From assembly GCA_002771075.1 (NCBI GenBank), contig PCXM01000023.1, positions 1 through 5,465 of the forward strand: a stretch of 5,465 nt of DNA. Direction: 5' to 3'. Below the pieces are notes generated by a model. That model saw only the letters and a list, made by a program, of their open reading frames with translations, had not been told where the DNA came from and did not search any database. A program made the position numbers and the translations under genes. Below, piece after piece: positions 1 to 4,979 of this stretch (position 1 is its first letter; every line of letters starts with the position of its first letter). The DNA comes from Candidatus Zambryskibacteria bacterium CG10_big_fil_rev_8_21_14_0_10_34_34 (GTDB lineage Bacteria; Patescibacteriota; Minisyncoccia; Phycocordibacterales; WO2-35-19).

Positions 1-2407
1 CGGCAATAGCCAAAATCATAGGAATGATAGAGTCGGGGTTGAGAGAGATAGCTTCTATGTCGTTAGACACAAGAAAACGGGTAAAATCTGGGTAGTCACT
101 TGGAGCTTGACCGCAGAAGCCAATGTATTTGCCACGCTCGCGACATTTGGCAATAGCTTGAGAAACCAAATTTTTAACAGCCGGGTCGTTTTCATTTGAA
201 ATATGAGCGACAATTCCCGAGTCTCGGTCAAGACCAAGAGTTAGTTGAGCTAAATCATTAGAACCGATAGAAAAACCATCAAAAATATCCAAAAATTCGT
301 CAGCTCGCAAAACATTGGCTGGTATTTCACACATTACATATACTTTAAATCCATCAACTCCCTTCTCTAATCCTTCTTCTTTCATAATATCTAAAACTTT
401 TTGACCCTCTTCGGGAGTTCGGCAAAATGGAACTAGAGCTACAATATTTTTGAGACCAAATTCATCTCGCACTTTTTTGAAAGCTCTGCATTCTAATTTA
501 AAAGCTTCTTTAAATTTAGGGTCATAATAACGAGAGGCCCCACGCCAACCAAGCATTGGATTTTCTTCTTTTGGTTCATATTCTTCTCCTCCAAGTAAGG
601 TGGCGTATTCGTTGGTTTTAAAATCACTAAATCTAACAATTACGTCATTTGGATAAAAAGTGGCGCAAATTTGACCTATACCTTCGGCAAGTTTATCAAC
701 ATAAAAATCAACTTTGTTTTCATAGCCCAAAGTAGCCCCTTCTATTTTATCTTTGAGAGACTTTGATTTTATATTTTCAAAATTTAAAAGAGCATTTGGA
801 TGAACTTTAATACTAGAGGCAATTATAAATTCTTCACGAGCCAAACCAACCCCTTTGTTCGGAATAAATGAATTCATAAAAGCATTTTCTGGAGAGCCTA
901 TATTCATACAAACTTTTGTTTTTGTATCTGGGAGGGAAGTGATATCATGGACTTCTTCTTGCCATTCCAATTTGCCATCAAAAACATTACCAGATGTGCC
1001 ACTTGAAGTATCAACTGTAATCATCTGTCCAGTTTTTAATTTAGAAAGAGCATCACCAGTGCCAATCACCGCTGGAATACCAAGTTCTCTGGAAACAATC
1101 GCTGCATGAGAAGTGCGACCTCCTTTTTCAGTAATAATAGCCGAAGCTATTTTCATAATTGGTTCCCAATCTGGGTCTGTAATTTCAGTTACCAAAATTT
1201 CTCCCTTTTGAAATTCGTTTAATTTTTTGACATCAGTAATAATATGCGCCTTACCAGAAGCAATTTTAGTGCCAACGGCAATACCTACTACAATGGGCTC
1301 TTCTTTAGTTGTAAGTTTATATTCAGTAATACTATTGTGCTTCTTTTCGGACTGCACCGTCTCTGGTCTTGCTTGAACAATAAAAAGCTCTCCCGTTATG
1401 CCATCTTTGGCCCATTCCATATCCATCGGCATTTCTTTACCAGCTTTTTCGGTGTAATGTTTTTCAATCTCTAGCGCCCAACGCGATAAAGTTAAAATTT
1501 CTTCATTATTTAAAACAAAAATATTTCTTTCTTTTTCTGTTACTTCCACTTCCTTAACTAACCCAAAACCAGTAGCCCGTGTTGAATTTGTTGAAGCATA
1601 AATCATTTTGTTTTCTTTTGAACCAATGCTTTTTTTAACAATAGATCTAAATCCTTGATTTAAAGTTGGTTTAAAAACCAAATAGGAGTCTGGAGTAACT
1701 TTGCCTTGCACTACCATTTCACCCAAACCCCATGAAGCATCTATTTCAACCACATCTTTAAAACCGCTCTCCGTATCAATGGTAAACATTACCCCCGATG
1801 AACCTTTGTCAGAACGAACCATTTTTTGCACACCGACAGAGAGAGCCACATCAAAATGATCAAAGCCCTTATCCACTCTATAAGAAATTGCGCGGTCATT
1901 CCAAAGAGAAGCCATAGCCATTTTTACCGATTTTAAAATATTTTTTTCACCGACAACATTGAGATAAGTCTCATGTTCACCAGCAAAAGAAGCTCCGGGC
2001 AAATCTTCGGCAGTAGCACTAGAGCGGACTGCAGTATCAGCTTCATCTACATTATAAGCACTGGAAAGATTTTTATAAGCTTCAGCTATTTCTTTTTCTA
2101 TTTCATCTGGAACATTAGCGGCAATAATTTTTTCTCTAATTGCCTTACCTTTTTTTTGTAAATTTTTTATATCTTCAGTATCTAAATCTTTTAAAGTCTC
2201 TTTAATAAAAGAAGTTAAGCCTTCTTTCTCTATAAAATAACGATAAGCATAAGCGGTAATCACAAAACCATTTGGCACCCTGATACCTTTTGGCACAAGC
2301 GTAGTATACATCTCTCCCAAAGATGCATTCTTGCCACCCACCAAAGCTACATCAGCGATACCGACCTGATCAAACCAAAGTATAAATTTTTTATTTTTAT
2401 TTTCCAT
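1..2407 (-). CDS. ppsA: Phosphoenolpyruvate synthase (pyruvate, water dikinase), 3' end cut by window edge
   Basis: Cytoplasmic enzyme that interconverts pyruvate + ATP + water and PEP + AMP + phosphate through a phospho-histidine. I translated all 802 visible codons; the frame is unbroken. The N-terminal ATP-grasp-like nucleotide-binding domain (about 1-350) shows GGKNASLGEMY (24-34), RSSATAEDLPGASFAGEHE (128-146, Arg128) and the domain-end motif IVQARPETV (343-351). The swivelling phospho-histidine domain (about 370-470) carries GGRTSHAAIVSRELG with catalytic His434, equivalent to His421 of the E. coli enzyme. The C-terminal TIM-barrel PEP/pyruvate domain shows GVGLAREEFI, PMLGWRGASRYYD, LVPFCRTPEEG, CEIPAN, GFSIGSNDLAQLTLGLDRDS and the active-site cysteine Cys765 in GFCGQAPSD. 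The last visible residues, SLNPDSIIPMILAIA, match the family's extreme C-terminus, so probably only a few to some tens of residues are missing. The ATG at 2405-2407 is the only sensible start: it lies 5 nt after the gckA stop and has no Shine-Dalgarno sequence. PpsA rather than pyruvate phosphate dikinase is favoured by the RSSATAED and DRDS motifs and the size. Confidence 0.96.
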   Translation of the reverse strand, partial: MENKNKKFILWFDQVGIADVALVGGKNASLGEMYTTLVPKGIRVPNGFVITAYAYRYFIEKEGLTSFIKETLKDLDTEDIKNLQKKGKAIREKIIAANVPDEIEKEIAEAYKNLSSAYNVDEADTAVRSSATAEDLPGASFAGEHETYLNVVGEKNILKSVKMAMASLWNDRAISYRVDKGFDHFDVALSVGVQKMVRSDKGSSGVMFTIDTESGFKDVVEIDASWGLGEMVVQGKVTPDSYLVFKPTLNQGFRSIVKKSIGSKENKMIYASTNSTRATGFGLVKEVEVTEKERNIFVLNNEEILTLSRWALEIEKHYTEKAGKEMPMDMEWAKDGITGELFIVQARPETVQSEKKHNSITEYKLTTKEEPIVVGIAVGTKIASGKAHIITDVKKLNEFQKGEILVTEITDPDWEPIMKIASAIITEKGGRTSHAAIVSRELGIPAVIGTGDALSKLKTGQMITVDTSSGTSGNVFDGKLEWQEEVHDITSLPDTKTKVCMNIGSPENAFMNSFIPNKGVGLAREEFIIASSIKVHPNALLNFENIKSKSLKDKIEGATLGYENKVDFYVDKLAEGIGQICATFYPNDVIVRFSDFKTNEYATLLGGEEYEPKEENPMLGWRGASRYYDPKFKEAFKLECRAFKKVRDEFGLKNIVALVPFCRTPEEGQKVLDIMKEEGLEKGVDGFKVYVMCEIPANVLRADEFLDIFDGFSIGSNDLAQLTLGLDRDSGIVAHISNENDPAVKNLVSQAIAKCRERGKYIGFCGQAPSDYPDFTRFLVSNDIEAISLNPDSIIPMILAIA

Positions 2408-2412
2408 ATAAA

Positions 2413-3675
2413 TTAATTATATATAAGTATAAACAAATCAGAAACATTAGACCCGAGCTGACCTGTTGATATCGCCCCACCAACTTGTTTAAAAAAATTA
2501 TAGCTATTATTTTTTGATAGATAATCTTTTGGATTTTTTGAAATCAAATTAGCTTTTTCTAAAGTTTCCTTATCAACTATTGCACCCGCTACATCTGAAT
2601 TGTCCCAGCCATCTGAAGCGACTGAAATAAAAACGACACCCTCTTTCAAATAAGAAATAGCCGAAAGAGCTACTTCTTGATTTCTACCACCAACGCCATC
2701 TCCTTTCACTTCAACCGTGGTCTCACCTCCAAAAAGCAGGCAAGTTTTTGGTTTTAATTCTTTTTTTGCCAATATTTTACCAACTTCTTCTGCCTCTCCT
2801 GAAAGACAATCAGTTTCTATTTTTGTGTCATATCCCAAACTTTTAGCTTTTTCTTCCATAGCTTTTAGAGCATTTTGATTGGTGATAAACAATATATTTG
2901 TAACTCTTTCAAAATATTTTAAATCTTTAGGAGTCTCCATCAAACATTGGGCTTCAAGACTATATTTGTCTAAAATCTTTTTTGCATCTTCGGTGGTAGT
3001 AGCGTCAAAAACAGTAGGACCAGAAGCTATCATACCCATATCATTACCCAAAACATCTGAAAAAATAATAGAGACAACATTGGCGGGGAAACATAGTTTG
3101 GCCAAACCTCCACCTTGGACTTCTGATAAATGTTTTCTAATGGTGTTGAGTTCATAAATCGGTGCCCCTTTTAATGTAAGTTCTTTTGTAATTTTTGCTG
3201 TATTTTCACAATTTTTATCATTGGGCATATACAAAAGAGAAGACCCTCCGCCAGAAATTAAAACCAATACCAAATCTCTTTCAGTAACTCCTTTTATCAT
3301 CTCTATTATTTCTTTGGTTGCATTCATATTTTGCTCGGAAGGGTAAGGGTGAGTTCCTTCATATGATTTTATTCTTTTTAAAACACCTGATTTAATATCC
3401 AAAACTATGCCTTTTGTTAATTTATCTCCCAATATCTCTTCTATGACTTGAGCTCCATTGAAAGCACATTTCCCTATACCAATAAAAAATATATTTTCAT
3501 AATGCTCACAAAGATACCTACCTTCTCCAATGCAGAGTTCTCCATTTTGGAGGGAAATTTTATTTCGTAATATTTTTTCTGTATTAATAGCTTCTAACCC
3601 AACTTCCAAAATATCAAGAGCGTCTTCTCTCAATTTATTGGTGGCTAATTCTTTTTTGTTTTTAATGATAGACAT
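2413..3675 (-). CDS. gckA: Glycerate kinase, GckA/MOFRL family (probably glycerate 2-kinase)
   Basis: 420 residues, the usual length of the family (the Thermotoga enzyme is about 417). It phosphorylates D-glycerate with ATP; most members of this class make 2-phosphoglycerate. The N-terminal Rossmann-like DUF4147 domain shows IGIGKCAFNGA (64-74, with conserved Lys69), EGTHPYPSEQN (106-116), the phosphate-binding loop LISGGGSSLL (139-148), the LNTIRKHLSEVQGGGLA segment (176-192) and SDVLGNDMGMIASGPTVFD (206-224). The C-terminal MOFRL domain shows LLFGGETTVEVKGDGVGGRNQE (313-334, conserved Arg331) and ASDGWDNSDVAGAIVD (353-368), with GGAISTGQLGSNVSDL at the end. The usual DGTDGPTDAAGA stretch reads DGWDNSDVAGA here, a variant of uncertain meaning. 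No signal peptide or membrane segment is seen. It sits 5 nt upstream of ppsA on the same strand, so the two are probably co-transcribed. The 2-phosphoglycerate product would reach PpsA through enolase. The ATG has no Shine-Dalgarno sequence; an A-rich stretch precedes it. Confidence 0.93.
   Translation of the reverse strand: MSIIKNKKELATNKLREDALDILEVGLEAINTEKILRNKISLQNGELCIGEGRYLCEHYENIFFIGIGKCAFNGAQVIEEILGDKLTKGIVLDIKSGVLKRIKSYEGTHPYPSEQNMNATKEIIEMIKGVTERDLVLVLISGGGSSLLYMPNDKNCENTAKITKELTLKGAPIYELNTIRKHLSEVQGGGLAKLCFPANVVSIIFSDVLGNDMGMIASGPTVFDATTTEDAKKILDKYSLEAQCLMETPKDLKYFERVTNILFITNQNALKAMEEKAKSLGYDTKIETDCLSGEAEEVGKILAKKELKPKTCLLFGGETTVEVKGDGVGGRNQEVALSAISYLKEGVVFISVASDGWDNSDVAGAIVDKETLEKANLISKNPKDYLSKNNSYNFFKQVGGAISTGQLGSNVSDLFILIYN
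2416..2421 (-). promoter_or_regulatory. Possible -10 box for ppsA inside the gckA 3' end
   Basis: On the minus strand a perfect TATAAT overlaps the last codons of gckA and ends 8 nt before the ppsA ATG. Transcription from it would start at or within a base or two of that ATG and give a leaderless message. The -35 region is weak (TTCTGA at 16-bp spacing matches 3 of 6). The segment is almost entirely A/T, so a chance match is quite possible and ppsA may simply be read from the gckA promoter. Confidence 0.3.
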
Positions 3676-3682
3676 TTTTTTA

Positions 3683-3691
3683 ATTTTATCA
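3683..3691 (-). promoter_or_regulatory. Extended -10 promoter candidate for gckA-ppsA
   Basis: Reading the minus strand, TGATAAAAT is a TGn extended -10 element with 5 of 6 matches in the hexamer. Its last base lies 7 nt before the gckA ATG, so +1 would fall on or next to the initiation codon. No good -35 is found at 16-18 bp, which is acceptable for extended -10 promoters. It lies back to back with the plus-strand promoter at 3734-3742. Confidence 0.45.
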
Positions 3692-3733
3692 TTTTCGTAT
3701 TAAAATAACCTTCTTTCTTCAGTGGAAAACTAG

Positions 3734-3742
3734 TGATATAAT
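3734..3742 (+). promoter_or_regulatory. Extended -10 promoter for the 90-residue protein gene
   Basis: TGATATAAT is a perfect extended -10 (TG, one base, TATAAT). The -35 region about 17 bp upstream (TTTCTT) is poor. Transcription would start near 3749-3750, giving a leader of about 20 nt that is almost pure A/T and has no Shine-Dalgarno sequence. The element is nearly the same as the gckA one on the opposite strand (TGATAAAAT). Confidence 0.55.
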
Positions 3743-3749
3743 CTTTTTA

Positions 3750-3765
3750 TTATTATTAATAATAA
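3750..3765. repeat. 16-bp perfect A/T palindrome in the leader of the 90-residue gene
   Basis: TTATTATTAATAATAA equals its own reverse complement and lies between the predicted transcription start and the ATG at 3770. It could be a binding site for a dimeric regulator. It is made only of A and T in an A/T-rich spacer, so chance is a real alternative. As an RNA hairpin it would be weak and would lack a proper loop. Confidence 0.3.
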
Positions 3766-3769
3766 AATT

Positions 3770-4042
3770 ATGAATTTTGAAAAAATTTTTGGTTTTTCAA
3801 GAGAAAAAATAAGAAAAGAAAAAGGAAGACCAAATGATGGCTTTGATGCTCAAGCCCTGCCCGAAAACCCAGGAGACGAAAGTCTTGCTGATGAAGGAAG
3901 CCCAGATACAAAAAAAGAAATAAGGACTATAGAAAAAAGGATTGAAGAATTAAATAGAGATCCTAATGCTGATAGAGAAGAATTGGCCACATTAAACACA
4001 AAGTTAGATAACTTGCGTGATACTCTTAAAAGAGGTTTATAA
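3770..4042 (+). CDS. Small hydrophilic protein of unknown function with C-terminal helical hairpin
   Basis: I do not recognise this 90-residue protein. It is probably a real gene: it has a near-ideal extended -10 promoter upstream, an ATG start, a TAA stop, no overlap with any other gene, and a structured composition. The N-terminus (MNFEKIFGFSREKIRKEKG) is a short amphipathic/basic segment. Residues 20-47 are acidic, with Pro and Gly, and look disordered. Residues 47-62 and 69-88 form two likely amphipathic helices with 3-4 spaced hydrophobics (I51, I54, I58, L61; then L72, L75, L79, L82, L86), joined by a polar turn around RDPNAD. This predicts an antiparallel helical hairpin or short coiled coil. 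There is no signal peptide, membrane segment, cysteine or enzymatic motif. It lies 48 bp upstream of rpsP on the same strand, but rpsP has its own promoter candidate, so a shared function is not implied. A scaffold, adaptor or nucleoid/ribosome-associated role would be a guess. Confidence 0.75.
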   Translation: MNFEKIFGFSREKIRKEKGRPNDGFDAQALPENPGDESLADEGSPDTKKEIRTIEKRIEELNRDPNADREELATLNTKLDNLRDTLKRGL

Positions 4043-4048
4043 GATGGC

Positions 4049-4070
4049 TTATTTGACCTATTTCAAATAA
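4049..4070. repeat. Inverted repeat overlapping the rpsP -35 box
   Basis: TTATTTGA (4049-4056) and TCAAATAA (4063-4070) are perfect 8-bp arms around a 6-nt spacer (CCTATT). No T-tract follows, so it does not look like an intrinsic terminator for the upstream gene. The left arm overlaps the TTGACC -35 element and the right arm fills the promoter spacer, the placement expected of a repressor operator. Function is inferred only. Confidence 0.4.
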
Positions 4071-4081
4071 TCTGCTAATCT
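4053..4081 (+). promoter_or_regulatory. Promoter for rpsP (-35 and extended -10)
   Basis: TTGACC (4053-4058, 5 of 6 matches) is separated by exactly 17 bp from the -10 hexamer TAATCT (4076-4081). TG at 4073-4074 makes it an extended -10 (TGCTAATCT). The hexamer itself matches only 3 of 6 but keeps the key first two and last bases. Nine bases separate it from the ATG at 4091, so the message would have a leader of 0-3 nt. This is the best complete promoter in the window. Confidence 0.55.
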
Positions 4082-4090
4082 AATCCTGTA

Positions 4091-4534
4091 ATGTTAATGA
4101 TCAGATTACAAAGAGTAGGCAGAAAACATGAACCGGTATTCCGGCTCGTTTTAACTGATTCTAAAAACGGCCCCAAGAGCGGTAAGTTTTTGGAAATACT
4201 TGGGTCTTATGATACTAGAAGAAAAGATGATGCTATATTTAAACTAGAAAAAATAAAACACTGGATATCAAAAGGAGCAAAATTATCTGATACTGTGCAT
4301 AACTTTCTTGTTGATAAAAAGTTTATTGATGGAAAAAAAATAAATGTTTTATCTAAAAAAACACCCATAATTAAAGAGAAAGACGAAGTAGCCACAAAAG
4401 AGCCAAAAGCAGAGGCAACTGAAGCGGAAATAGTCAAAGAATCAGCTCCAACACCAACCGAAAGTGAACCGATTCAACCCGAAAAAATTATAGAAGAAAC
4501 ACCAGAAGAAGTAGTGGATGAAAAAACAGATTAA
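4091..4534 (+). CDS. rpsP: 30S ribosomal protein S16 with acidic C-terminal extension
   Basis: Structural protein of the small ribosomal subunit that binds 16S rRNA and helps 30S assembly. The core (about 1-86) is textbook S16: MLMIRLQRVGRKHEPVFRLV, VLTDSKNGPKSGKFLEILGSYD, KLEKIKHWISKGAKLSDTVHNFL and the closing KKINVLSKK. Typical S16 is about 80-90 residues; this one has 147. The extra tail (about 91-147) is low-complexity, rich in Glu, Pro, Ala and Thr, with 18 acidic against 7 lysine residues from Lys95 on. It is probably disordered, as is seen in other S16 proteins of reduced bacteria. The start at 4091 is chosen because MLMIRLQRVG is the common form in these lineages; the alternative ATG at 4097 (MIRLQRVG) would also give a functional core. 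No Shine-Dalgarno sequence precedes it (TAATCCTGTA). khpA follows 36 nt downstream, the gene order known from the Bacillus rpsP operon. Confidence 0.97.
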   Translation: MLMIRLQRVGRKHEPVFRLVLTDSKNGPKSGKFLEILGSYDTRRKDDAIFKLEKIKHWISKGAKLSDTVHNFLVDKKFIDGKKINVLSKKTPIIKEKDEVATKEPKAEATEAEIVKESAPTPTESEPIQPEKIIEETPEEVVDEKTD

Positions 4535-4536
4535 TG

Positions 4537-4542
4537 TATAAT
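4537..4542 (+). promoter_or_regulatory. Possible internal -10 box for khpA
   Basis: A perfect TATAAT begins three bases after the rpsP stop. TG directly precedes it, one base closer than in a true extended -10. The best -35 (TGGATG, 16-bp spacing) matches 3 of 6. It would give a leader of about 20 nt. A weak purine run (AGCAGGT, 4552-4558) lies 12 nt before the khpA ATG, rather far for a ribosome binding site. khpA may equally be read through from rpsP. Confidence 0.3.
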
Positions 4543-4570
4543 TAGATTATTAGCAGGTAACAGCAATACA

Positions 4571-4903
4571 ATGGAAAAAGATCAAGAATTTTTGGATTAT
4601 CTAGTCAGAGGATTGGTAGATCATCCAGAGGCCGTAAAGATTAACCGCACCGTAGACGAAATGGGGGTTCTTCTCAGTCTAGATGTACACCCAGAAGATA
4701 TGGGTAAAATTATAGGAAGGTCAGGCAACACCGCCAAAGCTATTAGGATTTTACTTAGAGTAGTTGGGATGAAAAACAACGCTAGAGTAAACTTAAAAAT
4801 AAATGAGCCAGAAGGTGGTAAAAGACCAGAACCTAGGAGAGATACTTCTGTGGCACATAAAATTGATTCTGTAGATGATGTGATGGAAGATCTAAAAATG
4901 TAA
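4571..4903 (+). CDS. khpA: KH-domain RNA-binding protein KhpA (YlqC family)
   Basis: Small cytoplasmic RNA-binding protein. In Gram-positive bacteria KhpA pairs with KhpB (Jag/EloR) and affects RNA metabolism and cell elongation. This copy has 110 residues; the family is usually about 75-85. The KH domain (about 5-78) shows LVRGLVDHPEAVKI (11-24), the VHPEDMGKIIGRSGNTAKAIR block (39-59) with its GxxG RNA-binding loop at Gly49-Arg-Ser-Gly52, and a closing strand ARVNLKINEP. The remaining 30 or so residues (EGGKRPEPRR, then an acidic helix ending VMEDLKM) form an extra tail. The position between rpsP and trmD matches the Bacillus order rpsP-ylqC-(ylqD-rimM)-trmD and supports the assignment. The start is the only good ATG before the conserved domain. 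The stop TAA is followed in frame by another TAA, and a terminator hairpin begins 13 nt later, closing the rpsP-khpA unit. Confidence 0.93.
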   Translation: MEKDQEFLDYLVRGLVDHPEAVKINRTVDEMGVLLSLDVHPEDMGKIIGRSGNTAKAIRILLRVVGMKNNARVNLKINEPEGGKRPEPRRDTSVAHKIDSVDDVMEDLKM

Positions 4904-4916
4904 TAAATAAATTTCA

Positions 4917-4963
4917 AAAAATAAAACTATGTTTATCTTATAGATAGACGTAGTTTTATTTTT
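4917..4963 (+). terminator. Intrinsic terminator after rpsP-khpA
   Basis: The left arm 4917-4938 and right arm 4942-4963 form a continuous 22-bp stem around a TAT loop. Only two positions are not Watson-Crick: T4933 with G4947 and T4930 with G4950. Both are G-U pairs in plus-strand RNA but A-C mismatches in minus-strand RNA, so the structure fits a plus-strand transcript best. The outer stem is A-tract against TTTTATTTTT, which doubles as the U-tract. It is A/U-rich (few G-C pairs) but very long. Confidence 0.8.
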
Positions 4964-4973
4964 ATGGTATTAT
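4945..4973 (+). promoter_or_regulatory. Promoter candidate for trmD embedded in the terminator
   Basis: TAGACG (4945-4950, 4 of 6 matches to TTGACA) lies 17 bp from the -10 TATTAT (4968-4973, 5 of 6). TG at 4965-4966 makes an extended -10 (TGGTATTAT). The -35 falls in the right arm of the preceding terminator stem. Six bases separate the -10 from the trmD ATG, so +1 would fall on the start codon. Confidence 0.45.
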
Positions 4974-4979
4974 TTTTCT

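Noticed and set aside
55..237. 60-codon minus-strand open frame in a second frame of ppsA
   Set aside because: The overlapping frame encodes the catalytic Cys765 region of PpsA, so this one is out of frame with a real gene.
855..1109. 84-codon plus-strand open frame opposite ppsA
   Set aside because: It lies wholly antisense to the phospho-histidine and adjacent region of ppsA; its sequence is explained by the strongly conserved minus-strand protein and it shows no domain or promoter.
1244..1474. 76-codon plus-strand open frame with hydrophobic Phe-rich stretches
   Set aside because: Antisense shadow of ppsA; the Phe/Ser-rich composition comes from the complement of Lys/Glu codons, not from a membrane protein.
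1973..2161. 62-codon plus-strand open frame resembling a membrane peptide
   Set aside because: Antisense to the conserved N-terminal domain of ppsA; the Phe/Ile-rich run is the complement of A-rich Lys/Asn/Glu codons.
1..2407. Frameshift or broken ppsA
   Set aside because: All 802 codons were read in one frame without a stop and family motifs occur in the right order; only the window edge truncates it.
2879..3157. 92-codon plus-strand open frame opposite gckA
   Set aside because: Antisense to conserved glycerate kinase motifs (SDVLGNDMG, QGGGLA); no independent coding evidence.
4049..4070. Terminator for the 90-residue gene
   Set aside because: The stem is only 8 bp, A/T-rich, with no following T-tract, and it overlaps the rpsP -35; an operator-like repeat is the better description.
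4207..4437. 76-codon minus-strand open frame opposite rpsP
   Set aside because: Shadow of the S16 core and tail; the Ser/Phe-rich product is the complement of Glu/Lys codons.
4621..4917. 98-codon minus-strand open frame opposite khpA
   Set aside because: Antisense to the conserved KH domain including the GxxG loop; no promoter or domain of its own.
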